The position numbers and the translations under genes were made by a program. Shown piece by piece: positions 33,300 to 42,795 of a stretch of 44,865 nucleotides of DNA. Source of the DNA: Bacteroidota bacterium (GTDB taxonomy: Bacteria > Bacteroidota > Ignavibacteria > Kryptoniales > JAKASW01). The notes beneath the pieces are model-generated. The model saw nothing but the letters and a program-made list of their open reading frames with translations, was not told the origin of the DNA and made no database searches. Location of the stretch: positions 1 to 44,865 of the forward strand of contig JAJZVO010000035.1 of NCBI GenBank assembly GCA_021845665.1, written 5' to 3'. Positions within the stretch are counted from its first letter, which is position 1. Each line of letters opens with the position of its first letter.

Positions 33300-33668
33300 G
33301 AAAGGCTCCTTCTGTATTCTCTCTGTTTTGGCGATATCTCTGACGAGTCGCCCGATGGTGCGAACGCCGTCTGACGGAAGCCGGGGCGACCGGCTCTTTG
33401 CGAACGGTCGGATATTTATATGAAATACTGGTCTGAAACTTGCCGGGCCACGATTCGCGGTTCGGCAAACCGCCTGAGTGCTTTTCTAACCACGTTTACA
33501 AATCAAATATCTATCTGTCAATCCGGGAGCCTTATCTTCGACCTCCAGACTAATCATGAGATTTTACTACTGCCGCCGTGAAAAGTCAAGGCGAGCAGAT
33601 TCTCGTAGATGACCGCTATCGGCCCAAATTCACATGCGCGATGGCCATCTCCTCCTGCATTCTTTTGT
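33300..33668. other. Intergenic region upstream of radical SAM gene
   Basis: No gene seen. It should hold the radical SAM promoter and the 3' end of the cysD-cysNC-propeller transcript. One short stem, GCGGTT/AACCGC at 33457-33473, has no T-run on either strand. Nothing else recognised. Confidence 0.4.
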
Positions 33669-34541
33669 TCATGACGCGAATGAAGCCGCTGTTTCAATTT
33701 GAACGGGACATAGCTCAAGTGAAGCCGGCACCGCGCAGATGTTGTATACTTCGGCGCAATCGAGGTTTATTTCATCTACACGCTCAAAAGTCTTCCTGTC
33801 CAGCGCGACAATTTTGCTTTGTCTCGAGTGCTGTTTGATGTTCCTGGAGCTGCTGATACCGATGTATATGACGTTGTCGATTGCCGCTATTCCCCTTGTA
33901 TAATTTTCGAACTCGAAGATCGTCGTCTCACCCGTAGTTGTGTCGATGCGACGGACAGTCTTCTCTTCGGAATTGCAGATGAAGAGAGCGCCGTCGATAA
34001 TCCGGGGGGAGTGAGGCTGCGAGAATCCTTTGAAGAGGACGTCGCCCGACTCATAGTCGAAGACGATTCCTGCGCCGCGCGTTTTATTTTTGTATCCGCG
34101 GTGTCTTCGGAATTTTCCGAACGCGGAAACAATAAGTCGGTTCCGGTATATCTCGAGGCAGTTAAGATGCCACGCGTCTCCTTTGCCTTTCATTCGGACC
34201 CTGCTAAGAATTTCAAGCCGGTCGGCAGAGAGCTCGAATATTTCATTCGTGCCGGTCGAGACGATGAAAAGTCTTCCGTCGAAACCGATTATGTCGTGAG
34301 CGTCGCGAATCTCCGGAAAAACCAGTTTTTCATTCTGTCCTTCACCGTACACAATCATTTCGAGAGGCGTGTCTATCGTATTCTGGAGACATTGGAATAC
34401 TCTTCCTTCATAAAAACAGATGCCGGTTGTGTCTATCCTGTCCAGAAAAGTGGAGCTATCGTCGTGAATCCGGACAAGCCCACCCTCATTGGGACATGAG
34501 ATAATGATATCTGTATTCTCAGTTGCAATCAGGTCAGTCAT
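33669..34541 (-). CDS. Beta-propeller-like protein (TIGR03032/DUF4915-like), sulfation-linked context
   Basis: Product of about 290 residues made of repeated beta segments: NEGGLVRIHDD, DAHDIIGFDGRLFIVSTGTNEIF, GDAWHLNCLEIYRNRLIVSAFG, QPHSPRIIDGALFICNSEEKTVRRID. The WHLNCL and PHSPR phrases recall propellers of the TIGR03032/DUF4915 kind; this is from memory and not searched. No signal peptide is evident. The ATG at 34541 is chosen; an in-frame TTG at 34586 would overlap cysNC by 14 bp. Neither has a good ribosome site. Position after cysD-cysNC suggests use of PAPS-dependent sulfation, an inference only. Confidence 0.65.
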   Translation of the reverse strand: MTDLIATENTDIIISCPNEGGLVRIHDDSSTFLDRIDTTGICFYEGRVFQCLQNTIDTPLEMIVYGEGQNEKLVFPEIRDAHDIIGFDGRLFIVSTGTNEIFELSADRLEILSRVRMKGKGDAWHLNCLEIYRNRLIVSAFGKFRRHRGYKNKTRGAGIVFDYESGDVLFKGFSQPHSPRIIDGALFICNSEEKTVRRIDTTTGETTIFEFENYTRGIAAIDNVIYIGISSSRNIKQHSRQSKIVALDRKTFERVDEINLDCAEVYNICAVPASLELCPVQIETAASFAS

Positions 34542-34572
34542 GCTTGCACGGTCCAGTCGGGTTTGCGAATAA

Positions 34573-36435
34573 TCAATCTTCAGCAAGGTAATTTAGGATT
34601 TGTTCTACAGCCTCCTGCGGAGAGCAAAGGGAGGTGTCAATGGCGATCTCCGGATTGACCGGCGGCTCGTAGGGGGAGGAGATGCCGGTGAATTCGGAGA
34701 TTTCTCCTCTCCGGGCTTTCGCGTACAACCCCTTCGGGTCCCTTCGTATGCACTCTTCGATAGGGGCGCTTACGTAGACTTCGCAAAACTCTCCTTTTGC
34801 AAAAAGAGACCTCACGAGCGAGCGGTCCTTTATGAAAGGTGAAATGAAAGATGCTATGACAATTAATCCGGCATCTACCAGCAGCTTCGCGGCTTCCCCG
34901 GCGCGCCGGATGTTTTCTCTCCTACCGGCCGCGTCGAATCCGAGATCGCCGTTAAGGCCGTTCCTCAGTATATCTCCGTCGAGCAGATAAGTATGATAGC
35001 CGCTTTCGTACATCCTCTGATCGAGCAGGTTGCCGATCGTTGATTTGCCCGCACCGCTGAGACCGGTCATCCAGATGAGCATAGGATGCTGACTCTTCAT
35101 CGAAGCGCGCATCGATTTGTTCACGATGGTGGCGTACGGGTAAGTTGGGCCGGTGTTCTCGATCGAATCGATTGTGCCCAGGCCGACTGTATCGCCTGAT
35201 CCGATATCGACAACAAGAAACGAGCCGAGATCCTTTGAATCGTTGAAAGGGAGACAGAAGTGCGCAGCTGACAGCACAATGCGACCGAATCCGATCTCGT
35301 TTTGTTCCAGGCCACCTGTCGGTATCCTCTTGAGATTATCTAAATCGAATTTTTCCTTGATCTGCGTGATCGTTCCGCGGATTCTGCGGGAAAAGAATTT
35401 CATCTCGCAGATATTACCGGCGGTTGCTGGCTTCTCGCCGAACCAGAAAAGTCTGCACGACAGCGCGTTGCCCTGCGCCAAGTCCTTCTCGGATTTAACG
35501 AGCCTGTCTCCACGTGAGACATCGATATCGTCTGCAAGTTCGACCATAACCGGGTCACCCTCTTCGGCGCCGGTGGAGTCATGTCCCGCGACCGAAATCC
35601 CTTTTACGGTCGTCCTCTTCGAAGAAGGGAGAACGACAATTTCGTCTCCGGTCGAAAAGGACCCCGAGATGACGGTGCCGGTGTAAAAGCGTTTGCCCGA
35701 GTCGCGCGCAACATATTGCACCGGGAGGCAGAAAGGGGAATCTTTGCTGTCATCCACTTCCAGCCCTTCCAATAGCTCAAGAATACTCTTTCCGCTGTAC
35801 CACGGCATCTTCGCCGACCCGCCCACGACATTGTCTCCATGTCTGGCAGATATGGGTACGAACTCAAAAGAACAAGGATGATCGTATACGTTTTGAATCG
35901 TCCTGGCGGTTTCATCCTTGATTTTCCTGAATTGCTTCGTGTTGAATCCAACGAGATCCATCTTGTTCACCGCAATTATCAGGCGGTCGACTCTCAGCAT
36001 TGACAGGATGGAGAGGTGCCGTTTGGTCTGGATCTTCACGCCCGATGTGGCGTCTACGAGGACAATTGCGGCGTCGGAGTTGGAAGCGGCCACAGCCATA
36101 TTCCGTGTGTACTGTGCATGGCCCGGGGCGTCGGCGACAATGAACTTTCTGTTCGACGTAAAGAAATAGCGGTACGAGACATCTATAGTAATTCCCTGCT
36201 CGATTTCGGCCTTGAGGCCGTCGACGAGGAAAGCGAGTTCGGGAGCCTTTCCGGTCGAATCCGCTCCCCGGCCCGAGTTCTCGATTGCTCTCAACTGGTC
36301 GTTTAACACATTGCCGCTGTCGAGGAGAAGCCGGCCGAGGAACGTGCTCTTGCCGTCGTCGACACTGCCGCAGGTCATGATTTTCAAGACCGGGGTTTCA
36401 AGATAATTCGAAATGCGTGAGTTGGTATCGCTCAA
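34573..36435 (-). CDS. cysNC: Sulfate adenylyltransferase GTPase subunit fused to APS kinase (CysNC)
   Basis: Bifunctional protein of 620 residues. The N-terminal CysN GTPase has G1 GSVDDGKST (23-31), G3 DAPGH and G4 NKMD, followed by EF-Tu-like beta-barrel domains. It drives sulfate adenylation by CysD. The C-terminal CysC domain (about 450-620) has P-loop GLSGAGKST (458-466), [11 protein letters not shown] and the family's FISPF and KGLYAKAR motifs; it phosphorylates APS to PAPS. The start is TTG overlapping the cysD stop as TTGA. A longer frame to 36591 is only cysD read out of frame. No PAPS reductase lies nearby. Confidence 0.94.
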   Translation of the reverse strand: MSDTNSRISNYLETPVLKIMTCGSVDDGKSTFLGRLLLDSGNVLNDQLRAIENSGRGADSTGKAPELAFLVDGLKAEIEQGITIDVSYRYFFTSNRKFIVADAPGHAQYTRNMAVAASNSDAAIVLVDATSGVKIQTKRHLSILSMLRVDRLIIAVNKMDLVGFNTKQFRKIKDETARTIQNVYDHPCSFEFVPISARHGDNVVGGSAKMPWYSGKSILELLEGLEVDDSKDSPFCLPVQYVARDSGKRFYTGTVISGSFSTGDEIVVLPSSKRTTVKGISVAGHDSTGAEEGDPVMVELADDIDVSRGDRLVKSEKDLAQGNALSCRLFWFGEKPATAGNICEMKFFSRRIRGTITQIKEKFDLDNLKRIPTGGLEQNEIGFGRIVLSAAHFCLPFNDSKDLGSFLVVDIGSGDTVGLGTIDSIENTGPTYPYATIVNKSMRASMKSQHPMLIWMTGLSGAGKSTIGNLLDQRMYESGYHTYLLDGDILRNGLNGDLGFDAAGRRENIRRAGEAAKLLVDAGLIVIASFISPFIKDRSLVRSLFAKGEFCEVYVSAPIEECIRRDPKGLYAKARRGEISEFTGISSPYEPPVNPEIAIDTSLCSPQEAVEQILNYLAED

Positions 36436-37409
36436 AAGTATCCCATCACTTTTTTTTCTTCCATCGAATTCGGCTCGTCGTGATCGATCAGCCGGCCGGA
36501 GCGCTCCGAGATGCCGGTCATGAAAAGCTCGTCGATGATTTGAGGGACGGTCTCCGCGTCCGATTCGATTGCCGCGGTTAGCGGGTAACATCCGAGCGTA
36601 CGGAACCGGACTTTCCTCGTCTGAGGCGTTTCGTCTTCGGCTAACTTGAAGCGGCCGTCGTCTACCATAATTAAGCTGCCGTTTCGCACTACGACCGGCC
36701 TCTCTGCGGCGAAGTAGAGTGGTACCACGGGAACGTTCTCTTCGTGGATGTAGAGCCAGATATCCAGTTCAGTCCAGTTTGAAAGAGGGAAGACTCTCAT
36801 GGTCTGGCCGGGGTTGAGACGCGAGTTGTGCAGATTCCAGAACTCGGGCCTCTGACTTCTTGGATCCCACCTGTGACCGCTTTCGCGCAGCGAGAAGATG
36901 CGCTCCTTCGCCCTGGATTTTTCCTCGTCTCTTCTCGAACCTCCGATAATCATGTCGAACTTGTGAACGTCGAGCGCCTGCTTCAGAGCTTCAGTTTTCA
37001 TGACCGATGTGTAGTGAGCGCTCCCCGTTGAAAAAGGATTGATCCCCTTCTCAAGCCCGTCGGCGTTCGTGTATGTGAGGAGACTGACACCCAGCTCTCT
37101 CGCCCTTCGGTCCCGGAATTCGATCATCTCCCTGAATTTCCAGGTGGTATCGATGTGGAGGAGCGGGCAGGGGAGTTTGGCGGGATAGAATGCTTTAATT
37201 GCCAAGTGGAGAAGCACCGAGGAATCTTTGCCTATCGAATACAGCAGGACAGGGCTTTGCGATTCGGCAATAGCTTCTCTTATGATGTAGATGCTCTCGT
37301 CTTCCAGTCTTCGCAGCACCGGCCCCATCATCGCCCTCGGATCGGTCTCTTCTGAGAGCGCATGAAGTTGGACTGAAGGTTCATCACCATTTCCTAATTG
37401 GTTCTTCAT
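36432..37409 (-). CDS. cysD: Sulfate adenylyltransferase subunit 2
   Basis: ATP-sulfurylase catalytic subunit, making APS from ATP and sulfate with CysN. It is a PP-loop protein with [14 protein letters not shown] near 56-69, [10 protein letters not shown] near 83 and the arginine-rich [16 protein letters not shown] near 158, all standard for CysD. The length of 325 is slightly long: Met27 or Met28 (about 37328-37331), preceded by GAGGGCG, is an alternative start closer to the usual length. The upstream 290 bp carries its promoter but no riboswitch that I recognise. Confidence 0.94.
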   Translation of the reverse strand: MKNQLGNGDEPSVQLHALSEETDPRAMMGPVLRRLEDESIYIIREAIAESQSPVLLYSIGKDSSVLLHLAIKAFYPAKLPCPLLHIDTTWKFREMIEFRDRRARELGVSLLTYTNADGLEKGINPFSTGSAHYTSVMKTEALKQALDVHKFDMIIGGSRRDEEKSRAKERIFSLRESGHRWDPRSQRPEFWNLHNSRLNPGQTMRVFPLSNWTELDIWLYIHEENVPVVPLYFAAERPVVVRNGSLIMVDDGRFKLAEDETPQTRKVRFRTLGCYPLTAAIESDAETVPQIIDELFMTGISERSGRLIDHDEPNSMEEKKVMGYF

Positions 37410-37701
37410 TATAACAATGGCCAGGTATTCCGTCTGAATTCATCCTGACGCGACGGCGTCGGGAAAAATGTCCCGTACATCGCCGGCAACCTCGCAAGGC
37501 CCCTTTCAGCGGATTCCAGAACACGAACAGGTTAAATCGTTGAACCCAAAAGCGTAACAAGACCGTCTTCAGTTCAATAATATACTAACTAATAGACGAA
37601 ATCGTTTTTCATTGGTTTATTATGGAAACACTTTTGTTGGGAAGATCGGACTACTGGGAATGCCCGTGGCCTGTTATCGGAATTGCATGCTGCAGGCGAA
37701 T

Positions 37702-38742
37702 TTACGCACCGTCGTTTTCGTCTGCCGCCTTCATAAGATTCCTGAGCGAGCCTATTTTGAGCCTCCTCATGAATATGAATGCGAAGATCGATCCGACAAT
37801 CGTGATGGCTATATATCCGAAGAAATAGGTAAGGGTCGCATAAGTAAGGGCTTCAGGCGTGGAGACGCCCGAGATTATGACGAGTGCCTGCGAAACGAGA
37901 AGATGGTAAACTCCCATGCCACCCGGGGTGGGAAGAGCCCAGGCAATCGTCGTCACAAGTAGGAGAAGGAAAGCATCGTAGAAAGTGAGATGGAGTCTCG
38001 CTCCGAATGGAAAAGCGAAAAAAGGGATGTACATCGTAAATACATAGACCAGCCAGATCACCGCCGTGTAGAACGATACGATGCCGACTCGTTTACCCGA
38101 TCGAAGAAGCCTGAAGGAAGTGAGGAATGACAGTAACATCGACTCCACCTTGTGCGCAAACTTCTTCGGAAGCATAATCGTGATTATACGCATCGTTATC
38201 TTCTGTATCTTTTCGGAGATGGACGCCGCGTAGAGAACACCGCCGACCGCGACAGACGCCGCAACGAGAATTATCCCGGCGACGCGAAGAAAGGGAAACG
38301 ATTTCACCAGGCTCCCCTTGTAAAGGAAAAGCGCTATGCCGAAGAGTATTCCCGATGACATCATGTCGAAAAGCCTCTCGAGTACGATTGTGCCGAACAC
38401 TCCGCTTACGCTTACCTTCTCGAGCCGTCCGGTCGTATAACCCCTGACGACTTCCCCGAGGCGAGGAATGAAGTTGTTGAAAAGGTAGCCGACCATTATG
38501 CTTCCCCAGGTGTCGATCAGAGATATTTCCGATTTCAGCTCCTGCAATATCGCGCGCCATCTCAGCGCCCTGAAAAAGTGACTCAGGAGGACGACCAGAA
38601 CCGTAAGGATGAGTATCCAGTAGTTCGCGCGCAGCGCATCGTGAAGGAGCGACTTGAACGATATACCTCGGAAGGCGAAGTAGATGAAGAGCGCCGCCAT
38701 CAAAAGACCCACGATTGTGCGCAGAAGATTAGATCTTCTCAA
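37702..38742 (-). CDS. Lysylphosphatidylglycerol synthase TM-region / UPF0104 membrane protein
   Basis: Polytopic inner-membrane protein of 346 residues with about eight hydrophobic helices. Family phrases include FFRALRWRAIL near 56-66, FNNFIPRLGEVVRGY near 87-101 and LERLFDMM near 120. It is the flippase-like domain found in MprF and in AglD-type proteins, without the synthase domain, and is usually linked to lipid or glycolipid handling. The start appears to be TTG with no clear ribosome site. It follows lolA by 41 bp. Substrate unknown. Confidence 0.85.
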   Translation of the reverse strand: MRRSNLLRTIVGLLMAALFIYFAFRGISFKSLLHDALRANYWILILTVLVVLLSHFFRALRWRAILQELKSEISLIDTWGSIMVGYLFNNFIPRLGEVVRGYTTGRLEKVSVSGVFGTIVLERLFDMMSSGILFGIALFLYKGSLVKSFPFLRVAGIILVAASVAVGGVLYAASISEKIQKITMRIITIMLPKKFAHKVESMLLSFLTSFRLLRSGKRVGIVSFYTAVIWLVYVFTMYIPFFAFPFGARLHLTFYDAFLLLLVTTIAWALPTPGGMGVYHLLVSQALVIISGVSTPEALTYATLTYFFGYIAITIVGSIFAFIFMRRLKIGSLRNLMKAADENDGA

Positions 38743-38783
38743 TAGTCGTCCCGCGTAATTCGGTTTGAGATGTCAACGGCCCG

Positions 38784-39434
38784 TCAATGCTGGCGAAGAT
38801 CCACTACCTGAGCTCCCTTCGGCGGCACGAATTCAAACTCCGAATTCGGAAGCCCCGTGTTCGTCTTGAGACTCTCGACATCGTAGGTGTATCGAGTGTC
38901 GTTCATGTCCGATATCACGGCGCTCTTTATCGTCCAGCTGCTGTCCTCGATCTCGATAGTGATTGCTCTGATGAACGAGTTGTCGCTTTTTGGGGTGAGC
39001 CGGAGCACGTATAAGTTTCCCTTCGTCGTCTTATTCGTCGAAAGAAGCACGGCGAAGTAATCCTCCGGAACGTCCAGCAGGAATTTCTCCGGGGTTATCG
39101 TGTTCTTGTCGTTGCGGAAATTGTCTATCAGTACCTGCTGCGATTGCGGCAGATACACCCACGACGTCTTGCCATCCGTAACAATTACCTTGTCCTCCGT
39201 GTCGATCCGGTACTTGTTCCCCTTCTTAATATACAAAGTGCCGGAGGTTGTCCTCGATACTTTTGACAAAGGGAATACGACGGTCTGGGTGAACTTTATA
39301 GTGGCGTCCTCGATCTTGTTATAATTGTCCTGGACATTCTTCACGATCTGCATCGCCGACGGCGGTTCGGCGAACAAGGGGAGCGCTGACATCATTAGAA
39401 TGGCGAATGCGATTGTTAATTTTCTCATGACCAT
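38784..39434 (-). CDS. lolA: Outer-membrane lipoprotein carrier LolA
   Basis: Periplasmic chaperone that carries lipoproteins from LolCDE to the outer membrane. The 216 residues have a signal peptide (about 1-22, ending LFA). The LolA half-barrel pattern follows: IVKNVQDNYNKIEDATIKFTQTVVFP, then SGTLYIKKGNKYRID, DGKTSWVYLPQSQQVLID and LTPKS. Two in-frame ATGs, at 39434 and 39428, are possible. A strong promoter ends only about 9 bp upstream, so the mRNA would be almost leaderless. Its presence supports an outer membrane with lipoproteins. Confidence 0.9.
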   Translation of the reverse strand: MVMRKLTIAFAILMMSALPLFAEPPSAMQIVKNVQDNYNKIEDATIKFTQTVVFPLSKVSRTTSGTLYIKKGNKYRIDTEDKVIVTDGKTSWVYLPQSQQVLIDNFRNDKNTITPEKFLLDVPEDYFAVLLSTNKTTKGNLYVLRLTPKSDNSFIRAITIEIEDSSWTIKSAVISDMNDTRYTYDVESLKTNTGLPNSEFEFVPPKGAQVVDLRQH

Positions 39435-39442
39435 ATCGGTAA

Positions 39443-39471
39443 ACTATACTGGGTTAGGGGTGAAAATTCAA
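39443..39471 (-). promoter_or_regulatory. lolA promoter, nearly leaderless
   Basis: On the minus strand TTGAAT (39466-39471) and TATAGT (39443-39448) are 17 bp apart. The -10 ends 8 bp before the first ATG and 14 bp before the second, leaving room for at most a few leader bases. It lets lolA and the downstream membrane gene be expressed apart from ftsK. Confidence 0.65.
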
Positions 39472-39547
39472 GCTAACAAAACGGGAATCGAAAACGGCAA
39501 AGACTGAGGTCGATCATGTCTGACGCACTGTGTCGAACGTGTCTCCG

Positions 39548-42022
39548 TCACATCCCCAATTCAGTGAGTCTCGCATCCAGCTCCGCCTCGCTCTCCATGA
39601 GTACTTCGCGTCCCTTGCTCCCTTCGAACGGTCCGATTATCCCGGCCTCTTCCAACTCATCGACGACGCGCGCCGCCCTGCCATAGCCGAGTTTAAGCCT
39701 TCGTTGCAGGAACGAGGTTGATGCCTGCTGGTGCCGGACGACAAGCCGGGCAGCCTCTTCAAACATCTCGTCGAATTCGGAGGCAAGTGAGCCTCCGTTC
39801 TTCTTCCTGTTCAATACCGACGGAAGTTGATACGGTCTCGAGAAACCCTGCTGTCCCGCTATGTAATCGACAACCCTTTCAGTCTCTTCTGTGGATAGGA
39901 AAGAGTTCTGCAGTCTCTCCGGCTTGGAGCTGCCGGCGGCTAAGTAAAGCATATCGCCGTTGCCGAGAAGCTGCTCCGCACCGTTCTGGTCGAGTATCGT
40001 GCGGGAGTCGATGCGGGATGCAACCTGGTACGCTATGCGAGCGGGGAAGTTTGCCTTGATGAGGCCGGTGATTACGTCCACCGAAGGTCTCTGCGTGGCA
40101 AGCACGAGATGTATTCCGATCGCGCGCGCCAGCTGTGCCAACCGTGTAATCGGATCTTCCACTTCCCGTGCGGCTGTGAGCATGAGATCCGCCAGTTCGT
40201 CTATTATTATTACGATGTACGGTAACTTGATGAACTTCGCCTCTTCCGTATCCAGCAGTTTTCCTTCGGCGAGCTTCTTATTGTAATCCTGTATGTTCCT
40301 GACACCGGCCTTCGCAAGCAGCGAGTACCGGTTGTCCATCTCCGCTTCTGCGCACTTGAGGGCGAGAACTGCATTGCCCGATTCCGTTATGATCTCTTCG
40401 GGCACGTCCGGCGAAATCGCGAGGAAGTGCCTGCTCAGCTTGCGGTAGATCGAAAGCTCGATTTTCTTCGGATCGATTATCATGAACTTTATCTCGCTCG
40501 GATGGAGCTTATAGAGCATGCTCATCATTATCGTGTTGATACCGACGCTCTTGCCCGAACCCGTCGCTCCCGCTATCAAAAGGTGCGGCATCTTGGAAAG
40601 ATCGTCGACGACGATTTCCCCCGTCGTCGTCTTGCCCATCGCGATGGGAAGGCTGAACCTCATATCTTTGAACTTGGGGGAAGACACGATGCTCTTGAAT
40701 TTTACTATCTGCGGCTTCCTGTTCGGTATCTCGACGCCGACCGCACCTTTTCCCGGTATCGGCGCGATAATTCTAATCCCGCGTGCCTGCAACGCTAGGG
40801 CGAGGTCGTCGGCCAAGCTGGTGATCCTGCTTATCTTTACACCCTCTGCCGGGACAAGCTCGTAGAGGGTCACGACCGGTCCGGGTATTACACTCACACT
40901 CTCGATCTGGATGCCGAAGACTTCGAGCTTCGAACGGAGGAGGTCCGCATTCGACCGGAGCTCCTCGTCCGAGACTTTGTCGACTTCAACCGGCACATCC
41001 AGCAGATCCACTGACGGCTTGGTGTACTCTATCTCTTCGTCGACGTTCTCAGTATCGCTTATCTCGCGCGCGGGAACGGCTGCCGCTGCTTTTCTGGCGG
41101 GAGCGGGACGTGCATCCTCTTCTTCTTTTTCCTCTTCCGGTTCAAGCCGCTCTTCCTCGACTTCCTCATCCTCTTTCAGTTCCGGCTTGGTCATCACCCG
41201 CTTTACCAGGTCTTTCGCTTCCTCGATCAGGCCTGCGTCCTGCTTAGGTTTTGCATCCTCCCGGACAATTTTTACGGGCGCTGCCTCGACTTTCGAGCGG
41301 TTTTGTTTTTCCGCCGCAGGCCGAGCGGCTTTAACGGGACGCTCCTTCCCGTTTCTCGTCGATGCGAACATCCCTTTGATCGATTCGCCGGCCCAGGCAG
41401 CGGCCGAGCCCAGGGCGTCTATGAGCTCACGCGGAGAAATCTTCAACGTGTAAACTACGAGTGCGAAAACGAGTATGAAGATGACGCCCCCTCCGCCGAC
41501 GGCACCGAAGGCCCGCGTAAGTCCCGTTGCCGCCTGCAAACCGATCAGCCCGTACCATTGTGTGCCGAACCTGTCGGACCCGATCAGCGTCTTGAGATAA
41601 CCAGAGAGAATGGCGACTGCCGCCGCATATAGTAGCACCATCGTACTGATGCGCGCGGCATTTCTGTAATCTTTGTTTAAAAGCGCAGTCCAGCTGAAGA
41701 TAAATAGGACGATAGGAAATGCGATGGAGAAATAACCGAGGGTGTAATTGACGAAGAAGTGTGCGATATAAGCCCCGAAGAGGCCCAGCCAGTTGTTTAT
41801 TGTCGCCGCCTTCGCACGGATGGTCTCGTCTCCAATGAGTAGCCTGAAAGTATCGAAGAAACCTATCTCGGATCTCGCGTCGTCCGCCGGCGAAAATGAG
41901 AGAACGCTTAACCCGATAAGGATCGATATTACCAATAATGAGAAATTAATTACCTCGGAACGGATTGATTTCTTCTGTTTCTTCTTCCCGTTCCTCTCCT
42001 TTGTGTCTTTTTCTTCAGCCAT
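39548..42022 (-). CDS. ftsK: DNA translocase FtsK/SpoIIIE
   Basis: Septal DNA pump that clears chromosomes during division, 824 residues. A basic tail and four or five membrane helices (about 25-195) are followed by a charged linker (about 215-330) with a long Glu-rich tract. The RecA-like motor then has Walker A GATGSGKSV and Walker B IVIIIDELADLM. The C-terminal gamma winged-helix domain (about 755-815) contains TSFLQRRLKLGYGRAARVVDELE, which reads KOPS-type polarity sequences. Length and order are typical. It is 6 bp downstream of comB, tying division to this metabolic run. Confidence 0.96.
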   Translation of the reverse strand: MAEEKDTKERNGKKKQKKSIRSEVINFSLLVISILIGLSVLSFSPADDARSEIGFFDTFRLLIGDETIRAKAATINNWLGLFGAYIAHFFVNYTLGYFSIAFPIVLFIFSWTALLNKDYRNAARISTMVLLYAAAVAILSGYLKTLIGSDRFGTQWYGLIGLQAATGLTRAFGAVGGGGVIFILVFALVVYTLKISPRELIDALGSAAAWAGESIKGMFASTRNGKERPVKAARPAAEKQNRSKVEAAPVKIVREDAKPKQDAGLIEEAKDLVKRVMTKPELKEDEEVEEERLEPEEEKEEEDARPAPARKAAAAVPAREISDTENVDEEIEYTKPSVDLLDVPVEVDKVSDEELRSNADLLRSKLEVFGIQIESVSVIPGPVVTLYELVPAEGVKISRITSLADDLALALQARGIRIIAPIPGKGAVGVEIPNRKPQIVKFKSIVSSPKFKDMRFSLPIAMGKTTTGEIVVDDLSKMPHLLIAGATGSGKSVGINTIMMSMLYKLHPSEIKFMIIDPKKIELSIYRKLSRHFLAISPDVPEEIITESGNAVLALKCAEAEMDNRYSLLAKAGVRNIQDYNKKLAEGKLLDTEEAKFIKLPYIVIIIDELADLMLTAAREVEDPITRLAQLARAIGIHLVLATQRPSVDVITGLIKANFPARIAYQVASRIDSRTILDQNGAEQLLGNGDMLYLAAGSSKPERLQNSFLSTEETERVVDYIAGQQGFSRPYQLPSVLNRKKNGGSLASEFDEMFEEAARLVVRHQQASTSFLQRRLKLGYGRAARVVDELEEAGIIGPFEGSKGREVLMESEAELDARLTELGM

Positions 42023-42028
42023 CTATCG

Positions 42029-42787
42029 CTATTGGGTTTGGCCAGTAATTGATTGGGCAGGCGAGCCAGGCTGCTTTATCCTGACGACGAGGCCGGAAAC
42101 GACCGGCACGACCGGAACGCCGTCGACAATGGAACAGAACTTCAGATCCTCTTCGAAGCCGATCGACATCAGGTATTGCCCGTGTTGGGACTTCTTCATC
42201 ATGCCGAGTAGGCTTTTCTTGTAGTTTTTGTAGAGTATGAGCGTTGTCAGCCCCGCGTCCTCCGTATCGACATCCGTAACTTCTTTCACTTTGGAAATGA
42301 TCATCCCGGCACAAGTAGCATCCTCTACGGAGAATGCCCCCTGTCTGCCTGAACAAAGTATCGTCCATGTACCGCCGATCTCCACTACCGTTTCCACGAT
42401 TGCCGAGACATTCACGAAGCTTGCGACGAGGGCAGTCGAGGCGTACCTGCACTTGTGAATTGCGCCGGCGCCGTTGGTGGTCGTGAAGATGATCGACCTG
42501 TTCTTGACTTTCTCCGGCGTGTATTCCGCGGGCGAATTGCCGAGATCGAATCCGTCTATCTTCTTTCCCTGCCTTTCGCCGCCAAGAAGGCGCGAATCGC
42601 TGCTCAGGTTCGAAGATATCTTCGTGGCGTTCTCTATATCCGCTGTCGGAATGACCTCGCGTGCGCCGTTGCTTAACGCCGTACAGATGGTCGTCGTAGC
42701 CCGCAAGACATCTATTATTATGACATTTCGTCCGCGCATGCCGAGTTCGTCGATACCTACGGGCGAAAAGAATACTTCTATCTTCAT
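42029..42787 (-). CDS. comB: 2-phosphosulfolactate phosphatase (ComB family)
   Basis: Mg2+-dependent phosphatase turning 2-phosphosulfolactate into sulfolactate, a step known from coenzyme M synthesis and bacterial sulfolactate formation. The 252 residues show the ComB signatures: IIIDVLRATTTI near 23-34, LLGGERQGKKIDGFDLGNSP near 67-86, TTTNGAGAI near 101 and CSGRQGAFSVEDATCAG near 144-160. It lies 8 bp after gcvT and 6 bp before ftsK. No ComA or other sulfonate gene is in the window, so the real substrate in this organism is open. Confidence 0.9.
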   Translation of the reverse strand: MKIEVFFSPVGIDELGMRGRNVIIIDVLRATTTICTALSNGAREVIPTADIENATKISSNLSSDSRLLGGERQGKKIDGFDLGNSPAEYTPEKVKNRSIIFTTTNGAGAIHKCRYASTALVASFVNVSAIVETVVEIGGTWTILCSGRQGAFSVEDATCAGMIISKVKEVTDVDTEDAGLTTLILYKNYKKSLLGMMKKSQHGQYLMSIGFEEDLKFCSIVDGVPVVPVVSGLVVRIKQPGSPAQSITGQTQ

Positions 42788-42795
42788 CTATCCTC

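Noticed and set aside
33819-34499. 226-codon frame antisense to the propeller-like gene
   Set aside because: It lies entirely opposite a gene with clear beta-repeat phrasing and has no family features of its own.
36436-36591. 52-residue N-terminal extension of CysNC
   Set aside because: The extension is the cysD coding sequence read in another frame; the TTG at 36435 gives the normal CysN start.
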